Assembly: GCA_019083985.1 (NCBI GenBank)
Contig: JAHRCV010000004.1
Coordinates: 1 to 64,000 of the forward strand
DNA length: 64,000 nt
Source of the DNA: Rhizobiales bacterium TNE-4
Lineage (GTDB): Bacteria > Pseudomonadota > Alphaproteobacteria > Rhizobiales > Beijerinckiaceae
Direction of reading: 5' to 3'
Shown here: positions 1 through 8,400 of the stretch, piece after piece
How positions within the stretch are numbered: position 1 is the first letter of the stretch
How the letters are laid out: the number at the start of each line of letters is the position of its first letter
Notes under the pieces: generated by a model
The model's database searches: none
What the model saw: the letters and a program-made list of their open reading frames with translations, nothing else
What the model was told of the DNA's origin: nothing
Program-made: the position numbers and the translations under genes

Positions 1-1
1 C

Positions 2-1027
2 CGCGCCTTTGCCCTCAGAGACGCCTTCCCGGACGTTCTTGGAGGTCTCTATCTCACCGAAGAGTTTGTGGCTGAGCCTGAGACAGAAGCCCAATTGGCA
101 CCGCATTTTGAAACTGAGACGCCAAGCTTTACAGACGCTGGGGTTGGACGTGTTGAGGAAAACCAACGCCAGCCATCAGACGGCTTCACGCGAGGCTCGT
201 TCAATAACACTTCAACGGATGAGAGATACGTTACTAGAGATAGTAGACCTCAAAACGTCAGTGTTGAGACCACTGAAGCCTGGAGTGGTCAGGCCACATC
301 ACGCGACGAATACTCCGGTTCAGGAAGCGAACAGCCAAACCCACAAACCGCTACAACACAGGTTGGGTTAGACGGCAGCCCGAACGCGCCTTTTGAGGAG
401 ACAGATAAAGCCTCTGCGACGACAGCCATCACGGGGGAGCGTGAGCTGCCTATTACGGCAAGACTTCCGCCACTTGCTAATCTCCGGCGATCACGATCCA
501 TGCCGCGAGATGTCCGTGCACTCCGCTTTCGGAACCAATGGTCGGTCAAACAACCCCGTGGACCGCGTAAAGAGCTGAGCCAAACCAACGCAGTCTCATC
601 GGATCAGGGACAAACAACTTCACCTGAAAGCCAACTGCGCTCATCGCCGTCCGCAGGACCATCGCCTGTCTATGCCAAAGCGCCTTCATCGCCAGAACAG
701 GCATACTCAAGTGATCGAGTGGCATCACGACGGACGAGCTCTATGGAGGTCCAAAGGCAGTCCGTTCCAGAGCCAAGCTTAACTCTCTCAATGACAACAC
801 AAGGCCAAGGCTTCATCCCGCCTGATGACATTACCGCTCACCTCGATCTCTATGACGCAGCCCTGTGCTGCGCCACGGATCCAGAAACCCTCGCTGAGAT
901 TGCCGAAGAGTTCACTGAGCGTCTTTCACAGCTTCCACGATCAAGCAGGAATGCCGCTGAACTGATCTTCGAAAAGCATCAAACGCGGATTGGCGATACT
1001 CCAACCCATGGAGACCGTCATGACTAA
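2..1027 (+). CDS. RecT/Bet-like ssDNA-annealing protein, 3' end only, with long disordered tail (partial)
   Basis: The reading frame is open from the first bases of the window, so the start lies upstream; the GTG at 68 is internal. The first residues, RAFALRDAFPDVLGGLY, resemble the C-terminal end of RecT/Bet phage recombinases, which anneal single-stranded DNA. About 310 residues follow that are rich in Ser, Pro, Gln, Arg and Thr and look disordered. A more ordered acidic/helical segment closes the protein (about residues 255-310 counted from position 68). The stop overlaps the start of the HNH gene by 8 bases, so the two are probably co-transcribed. The RecT call rests on one short motif. 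The long tail is unusual for the family and could be a frameshift-free fusion or a separate domain. Confidence 0.4.
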   Translation, partial: RAFALRDAFPDVLGGLYLTEEFVAEPETEAQLAPHFETETPSFTDAGVGRVEENQRQPSDGFTRGSFNNTSTDERYVTRDSRPQNVSVETTEAWSGQATSRDEYSGSGSEQPNPQTATTQVGLDGSPNAPFEETDKASATTAITGERELPITARLPPLANLRRSRSMPRDVRALRFRNQWSVKQPRGPRKELSQTNAVSSDQGQTTSPESQLRSSPSAGPSPVYAKAPSSPEQAYSSDRVASRRTSSMEVQRQSVPEPSLTLSMTTQGQGFIPPDDITAHLDLYDAALCCATDPETLAEIAEEFTERLSQLPRSSRNAAELIFEKHQTRIGDTPTHGDRHD

Positions 1028-1295
1028 GCGCAGGACATTTTCTTCAAAAGAGCGCCTTGCATACTTCCTGCAAGCCAAGGGTCATTGCGCGCAATGCTCA
1101 ATCAAAATCACACCAGGAAAGCGATGGGATCTCGACCATGTGACCCCGCTCTCCCTTGGCGGCTCCAATGACACCACCAATCTCCAGGTCCTCTGCCAGG
1201 CCTGTCATACACAAAAGACAAAATCCGACGTCTCAACACATGCGAAAACGCTGCGCATCCAAGTGCGACATCTTGGGGCGCGGCGCAGTGTCTAG
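1020..1295 (+). CDS. HNH endonuclease, C terminus ending inside an IS end
   Basis: A 91-residue protein starting at the ATG at 1020, which overlaps the upstream stop. It has the HNH/zinc-ribbon arrangement: CAQC near residue 23, then DLDHVTPLSLGG with the catalytic Asp-His pair, an Asn-rich turn (NDTTNLQ) and a second zinc pair in CQACH. Such small nucleases are common in phages, acting in packaging or DNA cleavage, which fits the RecT-like neighbour. The last codons and the TAG stop at 1293-1295 lie within the terminal repeat of the adjacent insertion sequence, so the natural C terminus may have been lost. The catalytic motif itself is intact. Confidence 0.75.
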   Translation: MTKRRTFSSKERLAYFLQAKGHCAQCSIKITPGKRWDLDHVTPLSLGGSNDTTNLQVLCQACHTQKTKSDVSTHAKTLRIQVRHLGARRSV

Positions 1296-1303
1296 CCCCC
1301 TTG

Positions 1304-2170
1304 TTATGTACCAATGATCTGGCGGTTTTCTAAGATTGTTTCGGGTGCTGGCGGACGCATGCGCAGGGACTGATGTGGCCTGATTTGATTGTATTGTTTG
1401 ACCCATTGATTGATGACGGTCTGGGCCTGACGGGTTGTGCCAAACCATTCGGCGTTCAGAACTTCGCGGCGGAGAGTGCCGTTAAAACGCTCATTGTATC
1501 CGTTCTCCCAGGGTGATCCTGGGTAGATCCGGATGGGCTTGATACCGACTTTGGTCAGCCAGTCTTTGAAGGGCTCTGACGAGAACTCAGGGCCATTGTC
1601 GGAGCGGAGGTATTCCGGTTTTCCCCGCTTGAGGAGCAGTGGATAAAGCGCCTCCAACACCTCTGATGAGCCCATGGCATTGGCGACCGTCACGCTGAGT
1701 GCTTCACGCGTATATTCATCGATCACTGTCAGCATCTTGTAGGGCCGATGGTTACTCAACTTGTCGTGCACAAAGTCGATCGACCAGATGTGGTTTGGAG
1801 CATGAGGCCGGAGGCGCATGACCGAAGCATCATGATGATAAAGCCGCTTGCGGCGCTTATGGCGTTTGGGGAGCTGTAGCCCTTCTTCCCGCCAGATCCG
1901 CTCAACCTTCTTGTGGTTGATGCACCAGCCCTCGATCCGCAGGAGCTGACCGACCTTCCGATAGCCATACCGCCCGTATTGCTTGGCCAAACGGATCAGG
2001 GCGAGGCGCAGGTCGTCCTCGTCCTTCGCCCTAAACTCATAGCGCAGGGTGCTCCTCGCAATCCCAAGAACCTTACAGGTCCGCCGCTCAGATGTTCCGA
2101 GCTTCTGGCGGGCCTGGATAACCGCACCCCGCAGGTCATCTGCCGTCAGATCTTGGGTTTTAAAAAATCG
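1304..2170 (-). CDS. IS3-family transposase OrfB (DDE integrase core), made by -1 frameshift
   Basis: This frame has no convincing start of its own. Read back from the clear transposase core, it stays open to about 2170, where it overlaps the end of orfA at the slippery run. The catalytic DDE triad is visible: Asp in WSIDFVHD, Asp in LRSDNGPEF and Glu in NGYNERFNG. The C-terminal QIRPHQSL segment is standard for IS3. Expression as an OrfAB fusion through -1 frameshifting is known for the family; here it is inferred from the frame relationship and the run of six T and four A. No internal stop is seen, so the element may be active. Confidence 0.85.
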   Translation of the reverse strand, partial: RFFKTQDLTADDLRGAVIQARQKLGTSERRTCKVLGIARSTLRYEFRAKDEDDLRLALIRLAKQYGRYGYRKVGQLLRIEGWCINHKKVERIWREEGLQLPKRHKRRKRLYHHDASVMRLRPHAPNHIWSIDFVHDKLSNHRPYKMLTVIDEYTREALSVTVANAMGSSEVLEALYPLLLKRGKPEYLRSDNGPEFSSEPFKDWLTKVGIKPIRIYPGSPWENGYNERFNGTLRREVLNAEWFGTTRQAQTVINQWVKQYNQIRPHQSLRMRPPAPETILENRQIIGT

Positions 2171-2433
2171 AGGCTTTCCTTCAGGATCAGCTTATCGAGT
2201 TCCAGATCAGCAACGATCTTCTTGAGCCGTTGGTTTTCCTTCTCAAGAGCCTTCAGCTCCGAGAGCTGCGAGCGTGCCATTCCGCCATACTTTTTTCGCC
2301 ATGTGTAATAGGTCGCATCACTGATCCCGGCAGATCGGCAAGCCTTCGCCACATCCGCCCCGCTGGCTAGGTCCAATTCCACCTGCCGCAAGATCTTCAG
2401 GCAGTCCTCATCCGAATGTCGCTTTCGAGCCAT
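2146..2433 (-). CDS. IS3-family transposase OrfA
   Basis: A 95-residue protein with an N-terminal helix-turn-helix (CRSAGISDATYYTWRKKYGG) followed by a leucine-zipper-like coiled coil (LKALEKENQRLKKIVADLELDK). This is the DNA-binding half of the IS3 transposase. I prefer the ATG at 2433, which follows a purine-rich GAGGGGG, to the GTG 24 bases upstream. Near its end, TTTTTTAAAA at 2158-2167 is a slippery run allowing a -1 shift into orfB. Confidence 0.85.
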   Translation of the reverse strand: MARKRHSDEDCLKILRQVELDLASGADVAKACRSAGISDATYYTWRKKYGGMARSQLSELKALEKENQRLKKIVADLELDKLILKESLDFLKPKI

Positions 2434-2700
2434 CCCAAACTTCCCCCTCGGAACCACAATAATGGTTCAACTTTAAGGGGGCAGGACAGAGCCGCCAATA
2501 TCGCTGTTGAATGGCTCATCGGCGGCTTAGCTGTCCTGAGCTTTAACCCCGTAGATTCTAGTTCTCACTGTTCTAAACTTGGGTTTTAGGTCACAATGAG
2601 ATGTTTCAAAAAGGCTAAAAGTCAGACCCCAAGGCCTGATAAACCTTTTATTCCCGTCATAAACCAAATAGTTTATAGGTGATTTGGGGAGGCACTTGTT

Positions 2701-3807
2701 TTGGACCCTACTGTTTCTATTCCGCTCATGCGGCCACAGCTGCCGAGCGCTGACGATCTTCTTCCATACCTTTCCCGCATCGATAAACGTCATCAATATA
2801 CAAACTTTGGCCCGCTTTGTACTGAACTCGAGAGTGCTCTTTGTAGCTTTCAAGAAAAGCTTTTCGGTAGGCCTGTTTTTGGCGTTTGCGTGAATAATGG
2901 AACAGCAGGTTTAGAGCTAGCTATTGCAGCCCTTGGATTGCCGAAGGCGTCAAAAGTTGGCGTACCTGCCTTTACATTTCCAGCAACAGTAACGGCTGTT
3001 CAGCGATGCGGATTAGTCCCGGTTGCATTAGATATTGATCCTCATTCTTGGGCGCTAAAGCCCTCAATTGCCTCTCAAGCATTGGAAATATGTGATCTCA
3101 AAGCCGTGGTTCCGGTGTGCCCTTTTGGCACAGCGCAGGACGCTAACGATTGGTCAAATTGGACAAAAAAGACATCCGTACCAGTTATAATTGACGCAGC
3201 GGCAGCTTTCGGGTCTCAGGCTACGGCCAGCAACGTCACAGTTGTCTTCAGCCTTCATGCGACCAAAGCACTCAGCTCGTGCGAGGGAGGCCTGATTTTA
3301 TGCGAGAACCCAGCCCTGGTTCGGAAACTTAAATCAATGTCAAACTTTGGGTTTGGACAGACGTCTTTTTGCACCGCAACAAATGCCAAGCTCTCAGAAT
3401 ACCATGCAGCTATTGGTTTGGCCCACCTTAAGGTCTGGCCAAAGGAAGCCGAACAAAGGCGGCAACTCCTCAACAGGTTCAGCTCGGCATTGAAAAAGGT
3501 TAGCCATCAAAAATTCCACGCCTTTGAACAGAATTCCACATATGCACCAACGAGTTGCGTTATAAAAACCATCGAGATAGGCCCAAGTAATCGACTTGAG
3601 AAAGCTCTCAACCGAGAAGGTATTCAAACAAGGCGCTGGTATACACCTCTTGTGCAAAACCTACCTTTTCTCGCCCCAATCCAGGCTCCTACGCCGACGA
3701 AAGTGGCGGATGACCTCGAAAAAACCATTTTGGGTCTACCTTTTTATCTAGGTCTTGATGATCAATCCATCGGTAAAATCACACAAGTTATTGAGCGAGA
3801 GCTGTAG
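2701..3807 (+). CDS. DegT/DnrJ/EryC1-family PLP aminotransferase
   Basis: A 368-residue sugar aminotransferase, probably making an amino sugar from a nucleotide-linked keto sugar in the cytoplasm. The PLP-binding lysine is K189 in SLHATKALSSCEGG, and D165 in IIDAAAAFG is the usual cofactor-contacting aspartate. NNGTAGLELA near residue 65 is the phosphate-binding turn. The start is TTG at 2701, 8 bases after a strong GGGGAGG; LMRPQLPS follows, as in family N termini. First gene of a ten-gene plus-strand operon. In known flagellin-modification loci such as the Pseudomonas viosamine islands, this enzyme makes the 4-amino sugar that is later N-acylated. I infer the same role; the exact sugar cannot be read from sequence. 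Confidence 0.85.
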   Translation: MDPTVSIPLMRPQLPSADDLLPYLSRIDKRHQYTNFGPLCTELESALCSFQEKLFGRPVFGVCVNNGTAGLELAIAALGLPKASKVGVPAFTFPATVTAVQRCGLVPVALDIDPHSWALKPSIASQALEICDLKAVVPVCPFGTAQDANDWSNWTKKTSVPVIIDAAAAFGSQATASNVTVVFSLHATKALSSCEGGLILCENPALVRKLKSMSNFGFGQTSFCTATNAKLSEYHAAIGLAHLKVWPKEAEQRRQLLNRFSSALKKVSHQKFHAFEQNSTYAPTSCVIKTIEIGPSNRLEKALNREGIQTRRWYTPLVQNLPFLAPIQAPTPTKVADDLEKTILGLPFYLGLDDQSIGKITQVIEREL

Positions 3808-3885
3808 CAATCTTAAACGTCGAAACCTAGAACCGTCTTATAACCCGAGTATCGACCGACGACCGCAGTAAAAATAGGTGAAGAA

Positions 3886-4104
3886 ATGGAAGAGTTTATT
3901 GAAAAGTTTCAGGAGGCGGTCGACTTTCAAGATCCTGTCGAGGTGACCGAAAATACTGTTCTTTTGGATTTACCAGAATGGGATTCGCTCGCCGCGCTTG
4001 GCGTGATCGTCATGTTCGACATCGAATATGGGAAAACAATTACCGGTGACCATCTTTTGAAGAGCAAAACCATAAAGGACCTCTTTGAGCTAACGGTCGC
4101 CTAA
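3886..4104 (+). CDS. Acyl carrier protein, pathway-dedicated
   Basis: A 72-residue acidic protein with the carrier signature EWDSLAALGV, in which S34 would carry the 4'-phosphopantetheine arm. It is a dedicated copy, not the housekeeping acpP, judging by its poorly conserved sequence and its place between an aminotransferase and a ketoacyl synthase III. It ends 1 base before the KASIII start, so translation is probably coupled. The inferred job is to hold a short acyl chain while it is extended and reduced, then hand it to one of the hexapeptide transferases downstream. The ATG at 3886 follows a GGTGAAG sequence. Confidence 0.85.
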   Translation: MEEFIEKFQEAVDFQDPVEVTENTVLLDLPEWDSLAALGVIVMFDIEYGKTITGDHLLKSKTIKDLFELTVA

Positions 4105-4105
4105 G

Positions 4106-5143
4106 ATGGCTTTAGCAACACTCAAAAACGTTCGCTTTGCCGGCATGGCCACCTGTGTCCCTCGGCGAATACTGTCGAATATCAATGATTGCCCTCCCAG
4201 CTTGCGCAGTGAACGCGAACGCCTTGTTAGAAATATCGGCATCGAAACGCGTCGGATTTGCCAAGAATGGCAGTGCTTATCGGACCTCGCTTACGACGCA
4301 GCCAATCGGCTTATTGATCAACTAGGCTGGAAGAAAGAAGACATCGACGGACTCATCGTTGTCACCCAGTCTCCTGACTATCTGATCCCTTCAACAGCAA
4401 TTATACTCCAAGATCGTCTTGGTCTCGAACATACAACGATCGCTTATGACGTAAACCTCGGCTGCTCAGGCTACCCTTTTGGTCTCCATCTCCTCGGCAG
4501 CTTGATTGCTACAGGATCAGTCCGTAAGGGCCTTCTCGTCGTTGGAGATAAGAGCGCCACGATTAAAGATCCATTATTCTCAGATGCGGGAACTGTCACA
4601 GCTCTCGAATTCCGAGAAAATAGTAATCCCTGGTTCTTTGATCTCAACTCAGACGGAAGCGGCTTCAAGGCAATCATGCTCCCTGTTGGAGGTCACCGCA
4701 ATCCAGTGAAGTTCTTTCATCTCATACCGTCAGAGGACGAGCATGGAATACTTCATTTGCCTACAGATCTCATTCTTGATGGTACAGCCGTTCTTAGTTT
4801 TTCAACCCAACGTGTACCGCCAGCTGTAGAAAAGACACTCGCTTATGCCAATAAGAAAATAGATGAAATTGATTATTTCTTATTTCACCAAGCAAATAAG
4901 ATGATCAATGAAACAATTCGTAAAAAGTTACGGCTCCCAGAAGAAAGGGTTCCGAGCACTTTAAAAGAATTCGGCAATACGAGTGGCGCATCAATACCTG
5001 TAACTATTACTGCGCGGTTACGTGAAAAATTGACCGAAGGAAGCAAGCAATTACTGCTTGGCGGCTTCGGTATCGGCCTGTCTTGGGGGACGGCAATTAT
5101 CAAAGTCGAGGAGGCATGCTTGCCGGAGCTCATTGAGGCATGA
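4106..5143 (+). CDS. 3-oxoacyl-ACP synthase III (FabH-like)
   Basis: A 345-residue ketoacyl synthase III. The full catalytic triad is present: C120 in NLGCSG, H261 in FHQANKMI and N291 in GNTSGAS. It would condense an acyl-CoA starter with malonyl-ACP to give a 3-oxoacyl-ACP, with the adjacent small ACP as natural partner. Length is slightly above housekeeping FabH (about 320). The next gene begins within its stop codon region (4-base overlap). Homologous KASIII genes (VioS type) occur in flagellin-glycan islands, where they supply hydroxybutyryl groups. A fatty-acid housekeeping role is unlikely in this context. Confidence 0.88.
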   Translation: MALATLKNVRFAGMATCVPRRILSNINDCPPSLRSERERLVRNIGIETRRICQEWQCLSDLAYDAANRLIDQLGWKKEDIDGLIVVTQSPDYLIPSTAIILQDRLGLEHTTIAYDVNLGCSGYPFGLHLLGSLIATGSVRKGLLVVGDKSATIKDPLFSDAGTVTALEFRENSNPWFFDLNSDGSGFKAIMLPVGGHRNPVKFFHLIPSEDEHGILHLPTDLILDGTAVLSFSTQRVPPAVEKTLAYANKKIDEIDYFLFHQANKMINETIRKKLRLPEERVPSTLKEFGNTSGASIPVTITARLREKLTEGSKQLLLGGFGIGLSWGTAIIKVEEACLPELIEA

Positions 5144-5889
5144 AACAAACTTCTCCCTTTCGGTTAGACGGCAAAACAATTCTTATTACTGGTGCCAGCT
5201 CAGGTATAGGACAGGCAACAGCAATTATGGCTTCTTATATGGGAGCTAAAACAATCCTTCTTGGACGGAACTGCGAAAAGCTCAAAGAGACTTATGACCA
5301 ACTCAACGGCCCATCACATGAGATTGTTGTCTCTGAATTAACAGAGCCTCATCTGCTTCCAGATACTTTTAAGCAGTTCAATTCTCTCGATGGCGCCGTA
5401 TTTTCGGCCGGCACTGCGGAGGTCGTGCCTTTTCGGATGATAAACGTTGATCATATTACACGAATTATGAACATAAATTTTGAATCGCCAATAAACTGCG
5501 TCAAGCATTTAATAAAGAATAAATCTCTAAATAAAGGCGCATCAATTGTTTTCATAACAGCTGTTGCAAACCACATAAGTCCGGTTGGCTCTGCTATCTA
5601 CTCCGCAAGCAAGGCGGCACTAGAAGCAGCTGCACGCTCAATAGCGCTAGAAGTTTCTAAGAATCGAATTCGGCTGAACTGCTTATCACCCGGATACGTT
5701 CAAACACCTATGTTTGATCAATTGGCAGAAAAAACTAAACTAGATGAATTAATAAACCTAACTCCATTAGGAATTATTCAACCAAAATATATCGCTACTT
5801 CTGCAATATTCTTGCTCTCTCCCGCATCTCGTTGGGTAACAAGGAGCACTCTTACCGTCGATGGTGGCCTGACAATAGGTGTCCGATGA
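5140..5889 (+). CDS. SDR-family 3-oxoacyl-ACP reductase-like protein lacking the catalytic Ser
   Basis: A 249-residue short-chain dehydrogenase. The cofactor loop TGASSGIG lies at residues 17-24 and the YSASK motif at Y154/K158, so NAD(P)-binding and the Tyr-Lys pair are intact. The usual catalytic serine, 13 residues before the tyrosine, is A141 (GCT at 5560-5562) within FITAVAN. That loss suggests low activity or a regulatory half of a heteromer with the next gene product. ATG overlaps the KASIII stop as ATGA. It would be expected to reduce 3-oxoacyl-ACP if active. Confidence 0.82.
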   Translation: MKQTSPFRLDGKTILITGASSGIGQATAIMASYMGAKTILLGRNCEKLKETYDQLNGPSHEIVVSELTEPHLLPDTFKQFNSLDGAVFSAGTAEVVPFRMINVDHITRIMNINFESPINCVKHLIKNKSLNKGASIVFITAVANHISPVGSAIYSASKAALEAAARSIALEVSKNRIRLNCLSPGYVQTPMFDQLAEKTKLDELINLTPLGIIQPKYIATSAIFLLSPASRWVTRSTLTVDGGLTIGVR

Positions 5890-6632
5890 CCCATGAAATA
5901 ACTTGTGAGAACCTATTTCGTCTCGATGGAATGAATATTCTTATCACCGGCGCCTCAAGTGGCCTAGGATGGGCTTGTGCAATAGCATGCGCCAATGCCG
6001 GTGCTAGCCTTATCTTATCAGGACGAAATATTGAGCGGCTGAATAAACTTCAAAAATTACTTAAAGGTGAGAACCATATCGTAGCGGCTGCAGACCTTAC
6101 TCTGGAAGAAGACCTTAAACGTCTTGTTGATGAATGCCCTAAACTGCACGGCATTATTCATAGTGCCGGAATTCAGGGCGTAGCGCCCATAAGACTAATT
6201 CAGAAGTCTTTTATTCAATCTGTCTTCGATACAAATTTCTTCTCTCCTATACTTTTAACACAGCGACTACTCCTAAAACGGCGTTTCAAATCAGAGGCAT
6301 CAATTCTTTTTATATCTTCAATTGCTGCCAAAGCAGGTAAAGTTGGTGTTGGCGCATATTCCGGCAGTAAAGCCGCAATAATTGGTACTATGAAACCATT
6401 AGCACTTGAGGTAGCGAAGCACGGAATCCGTGTTAACGCACTATGTCCCGGCATCGTAGACACACCTATTTTTCAAAACGTAGGAATAGATGATGCTGTT
6501 AAGGCTAGTTATCCACTTGGCCTAGGCATGCCGGACGATATTGGTTATGCCTCAGTATTTTTTCTATCTGAAGCAAGTAAGTATATTACTGGGACCGCCT
6601 TCAGCATCGACGGCGGTGTTCCCATGGTCTGA
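5886..6632 (+). CDS. SDR-family 3-oxoacyl-ACP reductase-like protein, catalytic residues intact
   Basis: A 248-residue short-chain dehydrogenase starting at the ATG at 5886, which overlaps the previous stop by 4 bases. It carries TGASSGLG near residue 21, the catalytic serine in FISSIAA and YSGSK 13 residues later, plus the NALCPGIVDTP and SIDGG segments typical of FabG-like enzymes. It shares the LFRLDG N-terminal style with the preceding SDR, so the two are probably an ancient tandem duplication. It is the better candidate for the 3-oxoacyl-ACP reductase that makes a 3-hydroxyacyl-ACP from the product of the KASIII. Confidence 0.85.
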   Translation: MTHEITCENLFRLDGMNILITGASSGLGWACAIACANAGASLILSGRNIERLNKLQKLLKGENHIVAAADLTLEEDLKRLVDECPKLHGIIHSAGIQGVAPIRLIQKSFIQSVFDTNFFSPILLTQRLLLKRRFKSEASILFISSIAAKAGKVGVGAYSGSKAAIIGTMKPLALEVAKHGIRVNALCPGIVDTPIFQNVGIDDAVKASYPLGLGMPDDIGYASVFFLSEASKYITGTAFSIDGGVPMV

Positions 6633-6646
6633 AATCCGAGGTTTCT

Positions 6647-7291
6647 GTGAAAGACGTCTACATCATAAATGCAACAGGCTTTGGGCGGACTGTCGCTTCC
6701 TTGGCCGAATCTGATCGTGCCTTTAAAAGCGAGTGGGACATCAAAGGCTTCTTGGATGATCGGTTTGCATTAGGGGATACAGTATCTGGATATCCAATCG
6801 TTGGCTCAATATCCAATTACAAATACAGCGCTGGCGATATAATTGTATGCGCGCTCGGCGAGCCATATATGAGAAAAAAGTATTCTTCTAGTTTAGATAA
6901 GCAAGGTGCCGATTTTATGAATCTCACGCCTGACCTTCATCGCGCTTGGGGCGTTACCATTGCTGGCGGAGGAATCTTTGAAAGAAATACGGTCATAGGC
7001 GCAGATAGTAAGATTGGGCGCTTTGTTCTTATGCATTCATTCAGTGTCATTGGACACGATGTGGTCATAGGCGACTATGTCACAATAGGTAGCTTTTCAT
7101 TTATCGGTGGCCACACTCAAATCGGGTCATGCGTAACTATCTTCCCTCACGCAAGCATTTTGCCTGGTATCAAGATAGGCAATAATTGCACGATAGGCGC
7201 GGGCTCCGTTGTAATCAAGGACGTCAAAGATGGCGAAACCGTTTTTGGAAACCCAGCTCGGCCTATTTCTAAGCGAAAGCTTGATCAATGA
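6647..7291 (+). CDS. NeuD/PglD-family sugar N- or O-acyltransferase
   Basis: A 214-residue protein with an N-terminal Rossmann-like nucleotide-sugar-binding region (YIINATGFGRTVASL) and a C-terminal left-handed beta-helix of hexapeptide repeats (for example IGADSKIGRFVLMHSF). H137 in SVIGHDVVIG corresponds in position to the general-base histidine of PglD-type enzymes. The family moves acyl groups from CoA to amino sugars; here the dedicated ACP nearby suggests an acyl-ACP donor. The start is GTG at 6647 after CCGAGG; there is no better ATG. The stop overlaps the next start as ATGA. Confidence 0.8.
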   Translation: MKDVYIINATGFGRTVASLAESDRAFKSEWDIKGFLDDRFALGDTVSGYPIVGSISNYKYSAGDIIVCALGEPYMRKKYSSSLDKQGADFMNLTPDLHRAWGVTIAGGGIFERNTVIGADSKIGRFVLMHSFSVIGHDVVIGDYVTIGSFSFIGGHTQIGSCVTIFPHASILPGIKIGNNCTIGAGSVVIKDVKDGETVFGNPARPISKRKLDQ

Positions 7292-8400
7292 AATCAGCTC
7301 TTAAGCCAAACCACTACTTTGATCATGATATATTCGAAGCCGAAAAATCGGCAATTTTTGAACATTTGTGGATCTTTGCCTGCCTCCGGACCACAATAAA
7401 TGAAGATCAAGCCTTCTGCACTAGAACGATTGGACATTACACCGTCATCATTCAGAATTTTTCAGGTGTAATTAGAGCCTTTCATAATTCTTGCCCTCAC
7501 CGCATGATGCCGCTCCACAATCAGGAGTTTGGTCAAGGACGCCTTATCTGCCCCTATCATGGATGGGTATTTGATGAGAATGGACTTGTCAAAACCATAC
7601 CGAAGCATGACGAGCTTTATCAATTTTGTGATGCCGAACGTAACGAGCTTAGGCTCAAGGAATTTCACGTAAGCATTATTGGAGAATTTGTATTTGTTAA
7701 CTTGAGCAGCCATCCCATTCCGATAGAGAGCCAGTTTTCAGCGAAATTATGCGACGAACTCTCATCAATCTCGCGTCATTTTGGCGACGTTGCTGTCCAT
7801 GTAAACATACCGGTTCAGTACAATTGGAAATTGAACTTTGAAAATGTGCTCGATTATAATCATATTCCCTATGTGCATCCAAAATCTTTTCTTCCTCTTA
7901 TTAAAAAAGAAGATAAATCGGCTGAAGGCAACACAAAAAATGAACACACTCGCTTTCCTAACCCCGATAAGAACTTAATTGCACAGAGCTGGAACAGTAC
8001 GACGGCGATGACCGTTGCCCATTGGCCGTGGCATGATTTTGTTGACGCTTATGGTCCTCGTGACACCTACCACAATTTTTTCTTGTTCCCGAACGTGAAT
8101 TTTATTTCAGTTGGAGGCCTAATCTTTCTTGTACAACAATTTGTACCCATTGCACCTGACAGGACAGAGGTCCGCTTTACTCTCTGTGCGGCAAGAGAGA
8201 ATGTTAAGCTTCCAGCACTTCCCGCCATCCTGCGGGGACACCTGAAAAGCGAGGTTGAAGTACTTTTTGAAGATGTGGAGCAAATTGAAGCTTTACAGCG
8301 GTCACTCTCAGAAAAATCATCAACTGTTAATCACGGCGCTTATGAACATCGCCTCGTCAGCTTCGCTCTTGCGTATCTAGATTTGATGGATGAAAAATGA
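7288..8400 (+). CDS. Rieske non-heme iron oxygenase, alpha-subunit type (first copy)
   Basis: A 370-residue oxygenase. The Rieske [2Fe-2S] ligands are C69, H71, C88 and H91 (CPHR ... CPYHGW). The mononuclear iron site is D189/H192/H197 in LDYNHIPYVH, with a third ligand candidate D329 in FEDVEQIE. All expected residues are present, so it should be an active mono- or dioxygenase. No ferredoxin or reductase partner lies in the operon, so electrons must come from elsewhere. In an amino-sugar/acyl-ACP operon the likely substrate is the sugar or its acyl group rather than an aromatic compound; this is inference. It overlaps both neighbours by 4 bases. Confidence 0.85.
   Translation: MKSALKPNHYFDHDIFEAEKSAIFEHLWIFACLRTTINEDQAFCTRTIGHYTVIIQNFSGVIRAFHNSCPHRMMPLHNQEFGQGRLICPYHGWVFDENGLVKTIPKHDELYQFCDAERNELRLKEFHVSIIGEFVFVNLSSHPIPIESQFSAKLCDELSSISRHFGDVAVHVNIPVQYNWKLNFENVLDYNHIPYVHPKSFLPLIKKEDKSAEGNTKNEHTRFPNPDKNLIAQSWNSTTAMTVAHWPWHDFVDAYGPRDTYHNFFLFPNVNFISVGGLIFLVQQFVPIAPDRTEVRFTLCAARENVKLPALPAILRGHLKSEVEVLFEDVEQIEALQRSLSEKSSTVNHGAYEHRLVSFALAYLDLMDEK

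Larger units (their letters stand above)
1289..2488 (-). mobile_element. IS3-family (IS407-like group) insertion sequence, complete, about 1.2 kb
   Basis: The ends are imperfect inverted repeats. The right end read on the minus strand is TGTCCTGCCCCCTT and the left end on the plus strand is TGTCTAGCCCCCTT. Between them lie orfA and orfB in the usual overlapping order on the minus strand. The length of 1200 bp is typical for the family. I see no target-site duplication: GCAG on the left and GAGC on the right do not match. So the element may have recombined or moved its flanks since insertion. It sits exactly between the prophage genes and the modification operon. Confidence 0.85.

Noticed and set aside
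2684-2704. AGGCACTTGTTTTGG as a sigma-54 site before the aminotransferase
   Set aside because: The -12 GC is missing and the sequence overlaps the ribosome site and start codon.
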